Numbered from the stretch's first letter, positions 51,755 to 61,988 are shown. The stretch: DNA of 64,000 bases from Phycisphaerae bacterium (GCA_028279405.1 JANQNU010000070.1:62001-126000), one strand, 5' to 3'. The notes: a model not told the origin generated them from the letters alone. Numbers and translations: made by a program.

Positions 51755-53434
51755 CTACTGGAGCACCAGCAGCAACGAGTTCAGCAAATCGCTGGACGTA
51801 CTGATCACCCGACTCGATGCCTGGAACCCCGTACTCGACGTGATCAGCCCGATGAACTCCCGCGCCAGGTCGACGTTCGAACCTTCGAGCGTGCCGCCGA
51901 TGACCAATCCGGCGCCGAAGGTGCCCGGCGGCGTAATGACCGCTTCCCCCGAACTCGGCCCGACCGTATAGAGGTTGTCCGCCTCCGCGATCAACCCCGA
52001 CTCCGACGGGAAGACCGCAAGCGCCACTTGGCCGATCGAGCGCGTCTGACCGTTGTCAAAGATGCCGGTGATCGTACCGTCCTGGTTGACCGCGTAGTTC
52101 GTCAGCGTCCCCGGCGGAAATCCGTTCTGATCCTGCATGATGACCGTCGACTGCCGCGTGGACAGCCCGTGTACGCCGGTAAAATCGAGATCGAACGTGA
52201 TCGGCGTCATGGCACCGCTCTGGTCACGGTTGAGCGTCAGCATGTTGCCGGTCGTGTCGAAGAAGTTGCCGTCGGTATCGAAGGTAATCGTACCTGTTCC
52301 AACCGACCGCGATCCGCCGGTCGCGTCGGGCGACTCCACGTAGAACCGCCACACCGGACCGGTGTTCGGCGTACCCTCCAACACGAATGCCACGTTGACC
52401 GTCACCGGCGAGCCGAGCGAATCGTAGATCGTGAACGCCGTCGTTACGCCCGAACCATTCGCGTCCGTCACCTGCGCGAACTCGAAGGGCAACGGCGCCG
52501 CCGCGTTGTCCGATCGAACATCGCCGGCGCTGAACGTGAATCCGTTGACGCTGCCTGCGTTGCTGGTGATCGTCAGCCGCCCGTCGTCGATCGTCACGCC
52601 GGCTGTTCCCGGACCTTCGTCAGGCTGAATCCCCAACGCGCCCTCGAGCCATTGCGCGAAATCATCCAGCGTATTTCCGTCGGTACCGACGGTGAAGCTT
52701 CGGGTCGGCACCTCGCGCTCACCCTTGTCGACCTTGGTGATCGTGATGACCGTACCGGTCGAGAAGAGCGGCGCACCGGGATTGCTCGCCGAGCGCAGGT
52801 CGGTGAGCGCAGCCGTTCCGGTCGCCGAGGCGCCGCTGGCAACGACGAGTTGCTGCGTCTGCGTGACGGAGCCCTGAGTAGCGATGGTGCCGTCGGCGCT
52901 GAGGTCACCGTCCATCCGAACGCTCTCGGTCTGTTCCGCGATCAGCTGGCTGCCCAACGGGATCGTGATGTCCTGCAGCACCGTATCCTGAATCTGGAAG
53001 TTCTCGTCGACCGAGAAGCCCTGCACGAAGAAGCCGTCGGCGGATACGAGCCGGTTCAGGCCGTCGGTAGTGAACGAACCGTCGCGCGTGTAAGCCTGCC
53101 CGTTCGCGCCGCGGCGCAGCACGAAGTAGCCGGCACCATCGATCGCGAGATCGCTCGCGATGCCGGTGGTCTCGAGCGGTCCGCCTGTATGGTTCCGCTG
53201 GGTCGTCGCGATCGACGCACCCATTCCGAGCTGGATCGGGTTCGTCCCGCCGGTAATTTCCGAGGGTCGCGAGCCTTGCGAGAAGGTGCGGTAGAACTGC
53301 GTCTGGAAGATCGTGCGCGACCCCTTGAACGCAGTCGTGTTGACATTCGCAACGTTGTTACCGATCGTGTTGATTCGGTTCTGATTGACGTCCATCCCGG
53401 TCAGACCGGTCAACATCGCCGTCGTCAATCCCAT
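51755..53434 (-). CDS. flgE: Flagellar hook protein FlgE
   Basis: 559 residues. N-terminal 'GLTGMDVNQNRINTIGNNVA' and 'NVNTTAFKGSRTIFQTQFY' are the classic rod/hook motif; the C-terminal 'GGTLEGSNVDLAREFIGLIT' and 'GFQASSRVISTSSDLLNSLL' pair as a coiled coil. The middle domain is larger than in E. coli FlgE (about 400 residues), so the hook has an extended surface domain. AGGAG is eight bases upstream. Confidence 0.95.
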   Translation of the reverse strand: MGLTTAMLTGLTGMDVNQNRINTIGNNVANVNTTAFKGSRTIFQTQFYRTFSQGSRPSEITGGTNPIQLGMGASIATTQRNHTGGPLETTGIASDLAIDGAGYFVLRRGANGQAYTRDGSFTTDGLNRLVSADGFFVQGFSVDENFQIQDTVLQDITIPLGSQLIAEQTESVRMDGDLSADGTIATQGSVTQTQQLVVASGASATGTAALTDLRSASNPGAPLFSTGTVITITKVDKGEREVPTRSFTVGTDGNTLDDFAQWLEGALGIQPDEGPGTAGVTIDDGRLTITSNAGSVNGFTFSAGDVRSDNAAAPLPFEFAQVTDANGSGVTTAFTIYDSLGSPVTVNVAFVLEGTPNTGPVWRFYVESPDATGGSRSVGTGTITFDTDGNFFDTTGNMLTLNRDQSGAMTPITFDLDFTGVHGLSTRQSTVIMQDQNGFPPGTLTNYAVNQDGTITGIFDNGQTRSIGQVALAVFPSESGLIAEADNLYTVGPSSGEAVITPPGTFGAGLVIGGTLEGSNVDLAREFIGLITSSTGFQASSRVISTSSDLLNSLLLVLQ

Positions 53435-53521
53435 GAGTAATGCTCCTGCGAGGGAAGTTTATCGCGGCTCGATACCGAACGTACCGCCCGCGCGCCGCAC
53501 GGCCCACGGGCGCCGGACCGG

Positions 53522-54070
53522 TCACAGTTGCAGGGAGGCGTTCCACTGGAACCACGGCTGCCGCTCGCCCTGCGGCTTGGCCGTGCCGTCCGCCTTGGCG
53601 TCCTCCGCGGTTGTTGCCTGCGCGTTGGATTCGCCGACAGCCTGCGCCACGTTCTCCACCGTGGTCACCGCCGTGACGTCCTGGCCGCGAACCGATGTGC
53701 CGGTGTCGAGTTCGAGCATTGCGGTTCCGTCGGATTCGAACCGTACGCCGGTAACGACACCGCCGGTCTGCGCCTCCTGCCCGGCGCTGTCCGTGGTGCT
53801 GGCGACAACGAACTTGCCGATCAGGTCGCTGCTGCCGCCGGTATGCTGCTGGTTCGCGATCTGCTCGAGCGTGTTTCCGAGTTGCTCGTTCAGTTCGATC
53901 GAGCGGATCCGTGAGACCTGCCCGATCATGTCTGCGGTCTTGGTGGGTTCGAGCGGATCCTGCTGCTGCAACTCGGTCACGAGCAGCTTGAAGAAGTCCT
54001 CGCTCTCGAGACTGCTGACGCTCTGATCCGGCAACGTTCGATTGACCGCGCCGGCGGCTCCGATTTCCAT
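53522..54070 (-). CDS. flgD: Hook assembly scaffold protein FlgD
   Basis: 182 residues. The N-terminal 'FFKLLVTELQQQDPLEPTKT' with 'ELNEQLGNTL' is the typical FlgD cap signature; a beta domain follows, ending in a Gln/Trp tail. FlgD guides hook polymerisation. AGGAG lies five bases before the ATG at 54070. Confidence 0.92.
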   Translation of the reverse strand: MEIGAAGAVNRTLPDQSVSSLESEDFFKLLVTELQQQDPLEPTKTADMIGQVSRIRSIELNEQLGNTLEQIANQQHTGGSSDLIGKFVVASTTDSAGQEAQTGGVVTGVRFESDGTAMLELDTGTSVRGQDVTAVTTVENVAQAVGESNAQATTAEDAKADGTAKPQGERQPWFQWNASLQL

Positions 54071-54128
54071 GACGGCTCCTGCAGCCGGCGCTGTCACCGG
54101 CGTCGCGTGCGGCGCACTCCTTGCGACC

Positions 54129-55478
54129 TTACGCGAGGACGTTGACCCGTGTCTCCGACACGAGTTCCACCATCGTTTCTCCCAACCGCCGTTCGTCGCT
54201 CCGCAGTGTCGACGATCGCGCGGCGCCGTCGCGCCGCGACTGGCGTCCGCCGGCGTTGCCCGCGTCCGAGGGCTGCCAGCCGTTACCTGCGCCGGAGCGT
54301 CCATCGCTCCCAAGTGGCGCATCTCCAGTCGCGAACCCGGACTCGGTCGGCGGTACGATCTCGATCCGCTCGACCTGCAACCCGCTGGCCTCCAGGCCGG
54401 TTCGCAGCGCGTCCTGATCCCGACGGAGCAACTCGTGTGCCACGCGCGTCGTCGGCTCCACGCGAACCTCGACCTGCGACGCGCGCAACTCCATTCGAAC
54501 GCGCAGGTTACCGAGATGTGGCGGGTCCAGTCGCATCGTCACGTTCGATTGCCGCGCGTGCATTCCGAGTTTGATGCTGCGCACGATCCGCGCGACGTTC
54601 GCGTCGAATTTGCCTTCGGGCTCCGGGTCCGCGTCGGGCGCTGGGTTCCCCGCAACCTTTGGCGTTCCGCCCGCGGCGCGCAGAGCCTTCGCGCTCGGCA
54701 CTAGCGCCGCATTACCGCCTACCGAGGACGACCCGCGATTCGCACCAGACGCCGCCTCGATCGCCGAACCGCCACGCGCTCCGGAAGTCGACGCTGAACT
54801 CGTGGAAGAAAGCCCCGGCCGTGCTGCAACCGACGAGTGGGAGGACGCCGCGCGCGTCAACGACTCGAAGGATGCCGGCAACTCCGGTCGGTCCGCAACG
54901 TTCGAAACACGCGGGGCTTCCCCATCACGACGTGACGCTCCACCTGAGTCCGGCGTCCGTGACGGTGCTTCCATAGCGGCTTTGGACGGCTTCGTGCCGA
55001 AATCATCGGGCTGGGCTGGAGACGATGCGGCCTTTGCACGGCCTGTCGCATCCTCGGCAACTGCTGGAAGACGCCCACCGACGTCGGTACCAGTGGCTCG
55101 ACCGGGACCGTCAGGCGTCGCCGACGTTTGTCCGGTACCGTTGGCCTCGGATAGTGCCTGTTGAAAGACCGCCCGGCGTTGCTGGAGCCGCTCCTGGTGC
55201 TGCGTAATGCGCGTCTCGAGGCGTGTCGCACGCTGCGCCTGTTGCGACTCGCTGAGCGCCGAACGATGAAGATCGGCCAGCGCATGCGATGCGGCCAGCG
55301 CGTCGGCCTCTGCGGTCGCCGCCGCGCGTCGTTGCGCCCGGCGCGCTTCGCGATCCTCCTGCTCGAGGGCCTCGAGCGGCTCGTCTGCTGTCGGAAACAG
55401 CGTTGCCAGTAGCGGTGGAGAGAGCAGGGGCCGCGGGTCCGTACCCGCCACCCGCGGTGTATTCAACGCATCGACCAT
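54129..55478 (-). CDS. fliK: Flagellar hook-length control protein FliK
   Basis: 449 residues. The long Ala/Ser/Pro-rich N-terminal two-thirds act as a ruler. The conserved C-terminal domain includes 'SNVTMRLDPPHLGNLRVRME' and 'LRTGLEASGLQVERIEI'. FliK talks to FlhB to change export specificity. Ribosome site weak. Eleven bases separate it from the MotE-like gene. Confidence 0.88.
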   Translation of the reverse strand: MVDALNTPRVAGTDPRPLLSPPLLATLFPTADEPLEALEQEDREARRAQRRAAATAEADALAASHALADLHRSALSESQQAQRATRLETRITQHQERLQQRRAVFQQALSEANGTGQTSATPDGPGRATGTDVGGRLPAVAEDATGRAKAASSPAQPDDFGTKPSKAAMEAPSRTPDSGGASRRDGEAPRVSNVADRPELPASFESLTRAASSHSSVAARPGLSSTSSASTSGARGGSAIEAASGANRGSSSVGGNAALVPSAKALRAAGGTPKVAGNPAPDADPEPEGKFDANVARIVRSIKLGMHARQSNVTMRLDPPHLGNLRVRMELRASQVEVRVEPTTRVAHELLRRDQDALRTGLEASGLQVERIEIVPPTESGFATGDAPLGSDGRSGAGNGWQPSDAGNAGGRQSRRDGAARSSTLRSDERRLGETMVELVSETRVNVLA

Positions 55479-55488
55479 CGTCGCGCCC

Positions 55489-56181
55489 TTATGGCGTGGA
55501 CGCGCCCGCGGTCTTCCCTGACGCGGCGCTGCGCTCCTGAGTCTGGAGTCGGATCTGCTCCAGCAGATCGTGCAAAACCCTCATCTCCTCGGGTGTCTTC
55601 ATCTGCTCGAGGACCTTCTTGCTCTGTTGTACCGTCATTGCGTTCAACAAGCGGACGGCGTCCGCGGGATGCTTCTTCCAAGTCTGGACGATGTGATCCT
55701 TGGCCTGCTTCGACGGCAACGCAATCACCAGCGCCAGCTCGCGCTCGAACCCCTCGTCGCGACTCTTCGCCGCGAGCTTGTTACGCCGCTGCTCCCAATC
55801 GCGTTGTTCAGCGCCCAACTGCTCCGTCTCACGAATCAACGTCTGCAGGGCATGGTCGAGCAGCCGCTGGCGCGTCGCGATGTCCTGCTTGGCGCGCCGT
55901 AGCCGCAAGCTTTTCATATGCACTTGCAAACGCTGGCCGCGCACTTCGGCTGCCGACGTGCCGCTCGGGCCGCCGTCCGCCATTCCGTCGGCGGGCTGCG
56001 TCGTGGGCGCGTCCGGGTCCTCGGGCTCCGGGTCGTACTCCCCGCGCATCACGCCTGCGAGTTGATCGACGCGGTCCGGCGTCAACTGGCCGGTGCCGAA
56101 CAGGTACCCGCCCAGCCCGGCCAGGGCCAGCAGCGTCCCGATCGCGATCACGGAGAGCAGGCTGTACGCTTTGGTCATCAT
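55489..56181 (-). CDS. MotE-like (MgtE N-terminal fold) flagellar protein
   Basis: 230 residues. A membrane helix near the start ('LLSVIAIGTLLALAGLGGYL') is followed by a coiled-coil region and a helical MgtE-N-like domain ending 'LLNAMTVQQSKKVLEQM' and 'VLHDLLEQIRLQTQ'. MotE-type proteins help flagellar motor assembly. Located between fliJ and fliK as in other bacteria. Start may be 56178. Confidence 0.7.
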   Translation of the reverse strand: MMTKAYSLLSVIAIGTLLALAGLGGYLFGTGQLTPDRVDQLAGVMRGEYDPEPEDPDAPTTQPADGMADGGPSGTSAAEVRGQRLQVHMKSLRLRRAKQDIATRQRLLDHALQTLIRETEQLGAEQRDWEQRRNKLAAKSRDEGFERELALVIALPSKQAKDHIVQTWKKHPADAVRLLNAMTVQQSKKVLEQMKTPEEMRVLHDLLEQIRLQTQERSAASGKTAGASTP

Positions 56182-56204
56182 CGTCCGTCGTCAGCTCCGC
56201 GGGC

Positions 56205-56711
56205 TCAGTCGCCGTGGACCTGCGTATGCGATCCAAGGTCCGCGTCGGCCGACACGGACTCCAGCGCTCGACGCAGGTACATTTGCCGTGCCACTTCGGC
56301 CTCCACCAGTCGCTCGCGGCGTTTTGCAGCCTGCAAATGCTGCTCCAGTCGTCGCTCTCGGAGTTTCTCGAGAATGCGCGTTTGCGTCCGCGCCTCGCGC
56401 AATTTTTGCTGTGCAACGGCAAGTTGCTGTTGCACGGTCTTGCGCTGCATCTCGCGCTCGATGATCTGCCGCTGCTGCTGAGCGATCCACGCGCGGCCAC
56501 GCGTCAGATCGGCGGTCTCGGGCGTGTCGGACTGCTGCGTGCGCAGAAGTTGCGTGTGCACGTCGTGGATGTCACGCCGCGCGATCGCGTCCAACTCGTC
56601 CAGTTCGACCAATTCCGCCACGTGAGCCGCAACGCCGCGCTGGGCTTCGCGCTCCTTCAACTCGCGCACGCGCATCAGCGTCTGCAATCGAAAATGGAAG
56701 CGTCTTGCCAT
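56205..56711 (-). CDS. fliJ: Flagellar export chaperone FliJ
   Basis: 168 residues, almost all coiled coil, beginning 'FHFRLQTLMRVRELKEREAQ', the FliJ signature. FliJ links FliI to the export gate. GGGAGG lies seven bases upstream of the ATG. Confidence 0.9.
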   Translation of the reverse strand: MARRFHFRLQTLMRVRELKEREAQRGVAAHVAELVELDELDAIARRDIHDVHTQLLRTQQSDTPETADLTRGRAWIAQQQRQIIEREMQRKTVQQQLAVAQQKLREARTQTRILEKLRERRLEQHLQAAKRRERLVEAEVARQMYLRRALESVSADADLGSHTQVHGD

Positions 56712-56724
56712 TCAACGTCCTCCC

Positions 56725-58116
56725 TTACGACGTGCCCGCGTTCGACGACGCGGGCGGGTTTGACTGCGTCCGCGCGGACGCGAGTGCTTCCGCCAGGGTG
56801 CCGAGCGCCGCCGCGGATTCGTCGAACGGAATCCCGACACCCAGTCCCTGCTGAAGAAAGCCCAACACCGCCTCGCGGCTCTGCACCGCGACGTCATAGT
56901 CGCGATTCGCGCCGGGTACGTATGCCCCGATGCTCACGAGATCTTCGATCTCATCCCACGTCGCGAGTACGCGACGAACCTGCCTCGCGGCTTCCTGCTG
57001 CGCCGGTTGCACCACGTCCGGTGCCACCCGACTGATGCTGTTCAGGACATCGATCGCGGGATAGTGCCCGCGATTCGCGAGCTTGCGCGAAAGAAAAATG
57101 TGCCCGTCGAGAATCCCGCGCGCCGCGTCCGAAAGCGGGTCATCGATGTCGTCGCCTTCCACGAGAACGGTATAAATCCCGGTAATACTGCCGCTCATCG
57201 TCCGGCCCGCGCGCTCGAGCAGGCGCGGCATCAGCGCAAAAACGCTCGGCGGATACCCCTTCGCCGTCGGCGGCTCGCCCGCAGCCAAGCCGATCTGCCG
57301 CTGGGCCATCGCCATCCGCGTCAACGAATCCATCATCAGCAGCACGTCGAGCCCCTGATCGCGGAAGAACTCCGCGATCGCCGTCGCCTGAAAACAGGCC
57401 CGCACGCGCAATGCCGGCGCTTCGTCCGACGTGCACGCGATCACCACGCTGCGTTGCAGGCCGTCCGGTCCGAGTTGATTCCGCAGGAAATCGCCCACCT
57501 CGCGACCGCGCTCACCGACCAGCGCCACGACGTTGACGTCGGCCTGCGTGTGCCGGCAGACCATTCCCATCAGCACACTCTTACCGACACCCGTGCCGGC
57601 GAAGATCCCGAGCCGCTGGCCACGTCCCGCGGTCAGCAACGCGTCGATCGCCCGCACACCCAAGCCCAGCGGTTCGTCGATCTCGCGTCGCTCCAACGGC
57701 GCCGGCGGCGGCACCTGCAACGGACGGCGCAGGTTCAACAACGGCGCCGGACGCCCGTCGAGCGGCCGTCCCTGGCCGTCGAGCACCCGGCCGAGCAGGT
57801 CGAAACCGACGGCCACCCGCGGCGGTCCGGACGTGCAGACCACGCTGTCCTCCGGCGCAATACCCTGAACGTCGCCCAGTACGGACAAGAGCGTTTCCGA
57901 TCCCGACAGACCAACCACCTCGCCCTCGACCGGGCCGTCGCGACGCGTCTCGATCACACATCGCGAGCCGACGGGTACCGGTAGCCCACCCGCCCGCACA
58001 GTCAGCCCGCTGACCGCGCGCACCCGACCACGAATCCCCTCGCTCAGGACGCTCGCGGTCTCGCGCGCCAGGTTTTCGAATAGCTCGGGTGTGTCGCACC
58101 GTTCCGCCAGACTCAT
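56725..58116 (-). CDS. fliI: Flagellar export ATPase FliI
   Basis: 463 residues of the F1-like ATPase family. The Walker A motif is 'GIFAGTGVGKSVLMGM' near residue 180; Walker B 'VLLMMDSLTRMAMAQRQIG' and 'GEPPTAKGYPPSVFALMPRL' follow. FliI powers substrate unloading. Start overlaps the fliH stop by four bases (ATGA). Confidence 0.96.
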   Translation of the reverse strand: MSLAERCDTPELFENLARETASVLSEGIRGRVRAVSGLTVRAGGLPVPVGSRCVIETRRDGPVEGEVVGLSGSETLLSVLGDVQGIAPEDSVVCTSGPPRVAVGFDLLGRVLDGQGRPLDGRPAPLLNLRRPLQVPPPAPLERREIDEPLGLGVRAIDALLTAGRGQRLGIFAGTGVGKSVLMGMVCRHTQADVNVVALVGERGREVGDFLRNQLGPDGLQRSVVIACTSDEAPALRVRACFQATAIAEFFRDQGLDVLLMMDSLTRMAMAQRQIGLAAGEPPTAKGYPPSVFALMPRLLERAGRTMSGSITGIYTVLVEGDDIDDPLSDAARGILDGHIFLSRKLANRGHYPAIDVLNSISRVAPDVVQPAQQEAARQVRRVLATWDEIEDLVSIGAYVPGANRDYDVAVQSREAVLGFLQQGLGVGIPFDESAAALGTLAEALASARTQSNPPASSNAGTS

Positions 58117-58805
58117 GCGGTCGCTCCGCCGATCGCGTCCGCGATCCGTTGCAATTGCGTCTCGATCGTCCCATCGATCTCACCGTCGAGCGTCCGGACC
58201 ACGCAACCACCGGGCTCCACGCGCTCGTCCGCATGCAGTTCGATGTGCTCGAGTCGCTCGAAGCCCGCGACGAACTCGTCCACGACCGCCTGCAGCGTCT
58301 CGTGATCGCTCGGATGAATCGTCAGTGTCACGTCGCGCTGATGCCGAACCAGTTCGAGCAGGGCGCGCGCGTTCTCCACGACGACATCCGACGTCCGCCC
58401 GGCAGTCGTCTTGCAGACCCGTTGCGCAATCGCCAAAGCCAGCGTGATGATTCCCGTTTCGGCCTGCGCGAGAAACGAACGCTTACCAGCCTCGAACGAC
58501 GTGAGACCCGCACGCAGGGCCGCGATCAACTGGCTGATCTCGGCCTGGGCGTCGGCGAGCGCCTGTGCGCGGGACTCGCGCGTCAGCTGCTCATGACCTT
58601 CTTTGCGACCCTGCTCGAATCCCGTCCGACGCGCCTCCTCTTGCAGCATTGCGAGTCGCTCGCCCCATTCGCGCTCCGCTTCGGCGGTGAGCGCAGCGGC
58701 CCGCTCCCGGGCCTCCGCCAGCACGCGCTCGGCATCGCGCTCGACGTCGGCGAACGAAAACGTTCTGCCGCTGGGAACTGTTTCGCGTCGAATGACTCCG
58801 GCCAT
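58113..58805 (-). CDS. fliH: Flagellar assembly protein FliH
   Basis: 230 residues. Helical N-terminal half ('AERVLAEARERAAALTAEAE') and a C-terminal domain with 'LIAALRAGLTSFEAGKRSFL' and the family end 'GGCVVRTLDGEIDGTIETQL'. FliH regulates FliI and is related to stator subunits of ATP synthase. Confidence 0.92.
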   Translation of the reverse strand: MAGVIRRETVPSGRTFSFADVERDAERVLAEARERAAALTAEAEREWGERLAMLQEEARRTGFEQGRKEGHEQLTRESRAQALADAQAEISQLIAALRAGLTSFEAGKRSFLAQAETGIITLALAIAQRVCKTTAGRTSDVVVENARALLELVRHQRDVTLTIHPSDHETLQAVVDEFVAGFERLEHIELHADERVEPGGCVVRTLDGEIDGTIETQLQRIADAIGGATA

Positions 58806-58820
58806 CGAATCCCGCTCCCG

Positions 58821-59858
58821 CTAGACCACCAGTCCACCCTCGCCGCCCTTGCCGGAAACGATGACCTCTCCGGCATCCTCGAGTCGGCGGACGATGTCGA
58901 CGATCTTCTGCTGGGCCGCCTCGACGTCGCTGATCCGCACCGGGCCCATGTATTCCATTTCCTCCGCGATCAACGACGCGGCCCGCTCCGACATGTTGCC
59001 GAAGATCTTCTCCTTGAGATCGTTGCTGGCGGTCCGCAACGCGAGCGCCAGCTCCTCGTTCTCCACCTCCTTGAGAACCGATTGAATGCCCTTGTCGTTG
59101 ACCCGCAGGATGTCCTCGAAGACGAACATCAGCCGACGAATGTCTTCGACCAGCTCCGGCTCGTCGGTCTCGAGCCCTTCCATGATGGAACGCTCCGCTG
59201 CCCGACCGGCCAGGTTGAGAATCTCCGCCACGTGCTCGACGCCGCCGACGCGCTCGAAGCGTTCGGACACGAGGCCCGCCAGCCGTTTCTCGAGGCCGCG
59301 CTCGACCTCCTTGATCATGTCCGGGCTGGTCTGGTCCATGTGTGCGATGCGGGTAACGACCTCGACCTGCCGCTCTGTCGAAAGCGAGATCAGTATTTCG
59401 GTTGCCATGCTGGGCGGCAGGTGCGACAGCACGAGCGCAATCGTCTGCGGATGTTCCTCCTGCAGGAAGGTCACGAGGTTTTCCTTCTCGGTCTTCTGGA
59501 GGAAGCTGAAGGGCTGTTCGTGGACCTGATGCTCGATGGTCATAATGATCCGCCGCGCTTCGTCCGGCGGTAGCGTCTTGCTCAGCAGCGCCCGCGCGTA
59601 GGCCAGCCCGCCGGAATCGGCGTACTTGCGCGCCAGCACCAGGTTGTAGAACTCCTTGACGACCGCCTCGCGCAGTTCGGACGTGATGGACTCCAAGCTG
59701 GCGATCTCGCGCGAGATCTCCTCGACGCGTTCGCGCGACAACGTCTTCATGATGTTGGCCGCGATGTTCTCGTCCATGACCAGTAGGAGAATCGCCGCCT
59801 TGCGGGCGCCGGTAAGCTCTTCGAGTTTGGGCCCGGAGGCCTTCCGTGCACGGCTCAT
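58821..59858 (-). CDS. fliG: Flagellar motor switch protein FliG
   Basis: 345 residues. All domains are visible: 'LTGARKAAILLLVMDENIAA', the 'EEHPQTIALVLSHLPPSMAT' region, and the C-terminal torque helix with 'MFVFEDILRVNDKGIQSVLK' and 'GNMSERAASLIAEEMEYMGP' carrying the charged residues that meet the stator. Six bases separate it from the fliF stop. Confidence 0.96.
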   Translation of the reverse strand: MSRARKASGPKLEELTGARKAAILLLVMDENIAANIMKTLSRERVEEISREIASLESITSELREAVVKEFYNLVLARKYADSGGLAYARALLSKTLPPDEARRIIMTIEHQVHEQPFSFLQKTEKENLVTFLQEEHPQTIALVLSHLPPSMATEILISLSTERQVEVVTRIAHMDQTSPDMIKEVERGLEKRLAGLVSERFERVGGVEHVAEILNLAGRAAERSIMEGLETDEPELVEDIRRLMFVFEDILRVNDKGIQSVLKEVENEELALALRTASNDLKEKIFGNMSERAASLIAEEMEYMGPVRISDVEAAQQKIVDIVRRLEDAGEVIVSGKGGEGGLVV

Positions 59859-59864
59859 CGCGAC

Positions 59865-61565
59865 CTACTTGAATACGGGTGTCTTCTCGATCCAGCGCTC
59901 GATCAACGTGGAAACGGCCTCGGGATCGCTGCTGACGATCTCCGCCACCTCCTCAAGCATCTTCTGCATCTGCACGGTGCTCTCGTCGACCTCCTGGGCC
60001 ATCAGCACGCCCTCCGCCGCGGAGGTGCGCGTGGCCTCTGCCGTCTCCCCGTCGGCGGCTGCCGCCTGCTGGCTTTCCTGAACGACGCCGGAGACGCCGG
60101 CCGCCGCGGCACGCGCCGCTTCGATCGCCTCCTTGGGCAGCCCGAGTTCGAGGCCGAATGCCTCGCCGTCATCCTTCTTCTTGGCCATGCGGACCATCAT
60201 CAGCAATGCAATCAGTGCCAACAGGCCGAGTCCGGCCTGCGGTCCGAACCGCTGCGCCAGTTCGAACGCCTGCTCCTGCGTCGACAGCACCACGGTCGTC
60301 GCGACGGCGTTGGAGTCGTAGTACCAGTTCACCGCAACGTGATCGTTGACGTCTTCGTCCGCGGATGCTTTGACGAGCTTGGCGACCTGATCGACGATCC
60401 CCGCCTTTTGTTCGTCGAAGATCGTTTGAATCTGCTCGAAAGTGGGCGGCTCGGCGTCCGGGTTGCCGCGTTGAAAGATGCTTTCCAGGTAGGAGTGCGA
60501 GATGTTGATCGCAGCGAAGATCTCGCGGATCTCCCCGCCGGGGTTGTGGGCTTCCGTCTTGGTGTAGCCCGTCTCCTTCTCGATCCGGTTGGTTTCCTTG
60601 GTGTATTGCTCGTCTGCGCCGGAGCGCCCGATTTCGGTGCCGACGTTTGGCTGCACGCCGGGCTGTCCCCCGCTGCGAAGCCGCGTCCGCTCCTCGGCAG
60701 TACGCTCCTCGGTTACCTCCACCGGGTCGTCAAGCGTATGCTGGTGCGTGCTGCGCGTCGCGAAATCCATCTCCACGCGGACGCTGACGAGAGCCTTGGG
60801 ATCGAACGCGAGTTGCGTTCGGATCTTGCTCTGGATCGTCTGCTCGTGCTCGGTCCGGAGGCGCGTCATCTGCGTGCCGCCGTTGAGGTTCGATTCCCAG
60901 TCGATCACGTTGTTGCCGTTCCCGTCGACAACATTGACCTGATCGGGGCGCAATCCCCGAACGGCACCCGCGACGAGCCGCGCGGCCGCCTTGCCGAGCG
61001 ACTCGGGCGCCGGCTCATTGCCCTGCATGATGAGTTGCACGCTCGCCGACTTGGGTGGCTGGACCCGGGTATACTTGCGCGAAGCGCTCAGATTCAGGAC
61101 GACGTGCGCCTGCTTGACACCCTGGAAGTTCACCAGAATCCGCTCGAGCTCGCGCTGCAACGCGACGGTCCAGTGCCGATCCTTTTCCGATTCCGAGGTG
61201 AACGGGTTCGCTTCCTTGATGAGCGCCTCGAAACCCATGGAGAGATCGGACGGCATCTGGTTCATCTGCTGCAGTTGCGCAACGATCGCGCTGCGATTGG
61301 CGGCACCGCGAACGAGAATCTGGTCGCCGCGGATCTCGTATGGCTCGTTCATCCGGTCGAGGCCGGTGCGAATGGTCGCCAGATCATCCGCCGACAGCTG
61401 CTGATCCCAGAGCGGCACCATCTCCGGCGATGCAGCCCACTGGCCCATCCACGCCAGCGAGATCGCGACCAGCAGAGTCCCCATGCCCAGCGCGAGCCGT
61501 TGCGAAACGCTGAGCTCGCTGAGCTGCTTGGAAATGCGCGAGATGAGTTTCTGCAACGCCTCCAT
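59865..61565 (-). CDS. fliF: Flagellar MS-ring protein FliF
   Basis: 566 residues. First membrane helix 'LALGMGTLLVAISLAWMGQW'; ring-building motifs 'LVRGAANRSAIVAQLQQMNQ', 'VNFQGVKQAHVVLNL'; a second membrane helix 'RFGPQAGLGLLALIALLMMV'; and the C-terminal FliG-binding tail. GGGAG lies five bases before the ATG. Confidence 0.95.
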   Translation of the reverse strand: MEALQKLISRISKQLSELSVSQRLALGMGTLLVAISLAWMGQWAASPEMVPLWDQQLSADDLATIRTGLDRMNEPYEIRGDQILVRGAANRSAIVAQLQQMNQMPSDLSMGFEALIKEANPFTSESEKDRHWTVALQRELERILVNFQGVKQAHVVLNLSASRKYTRVQPPKSASVQLIMQGNEPAPESLGKAAARLVAGAVRGLRPDQVNVVDGNGNNVIDWESNLNGGTQMTRLRTEHEQTIQSKIRTQLAFDPKALVSVRVEMDFATRSTHQHTLDDPVEVTEERTAEERTRLRSGGQPGVQPNVGTEIGRSGADEQYTKETNRIEKETGYTKTEAHNPGGEIREIFAAINISHSYLESIFQRGNPDAEPPTFEQIQTIFDEQKAGIVDQVAKLVKASADEDVNDHVAVNWYYDSNAVATTVVLSTQEQAFELAQRFGPQAGLGLLALIALLMMVRMAKKKDDGEAFGLELGLPKEAIEAARAAAAGVSGVVQESQQAAAADGETAEATRTSAAEGVLMAQEVDESTVQMQKMLEEVAEIVSSDPEAVSTLIERWIEKTPVFK

Positions 61566-61676
61566 GCGTCTCCCTGACCGACACGTCCAACGTCGGCGTC
61601 AGTTTCGCTCGCGACCCGTCCGTGGGGCGCTGCGAGCGCTTCCGATTCTCTTATCGTTCGATTGGGATTGGCGTGT

Positions 61677-61988
61677 TTACACGCGGAGCTGACGGAGTTC
61701 GTCGTATGCCTCGACGAGCTGATTGCGAACCTCCATCAGCAGACTGAAGGCCACCTCAGCTTTGCGGGCTGCAACGAATACATCGGTCATGTTATCTGAC
61801 TCTCCGGTCAGAACCTTCTGCAGGCCGGCGTCCGCCTCGTTCTGCATCGCGCTGACCTTCTCGAGTTGGGTACGCATCAATTGAGCGAAATCCGCGCCCT
61901 CGGCGTCGCCGGTCGGCGATACCGGTGCCGCGCCGGGGGTCGGCGTCAGCCCGCTCGGGCGAATCGGATTGGAAAGCGGATCAACCAT
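61677..61988 (-). CDS. fliE: Flagellar hook-basal body protein FliE
   Basis: 103 residues. The C-terminal 'DVFVAARKAEVAFSLLMEVR' with 'NQLVEAYDELRQLRV' is the FliE signature. FliE connects the MS ring to the rod. GGAG precedes the ATG. Confidence 0.94.
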   Translation of the reverse strand: MVDPLSNPIRPSGLTPTPGAAPVSPTGDAEGADFAQLMRTQLEKVSAMQNEADAGLQKVLTGESDNMTDVFVAARKAEVAFSLLMEVRNQLVEAYDELRQLRV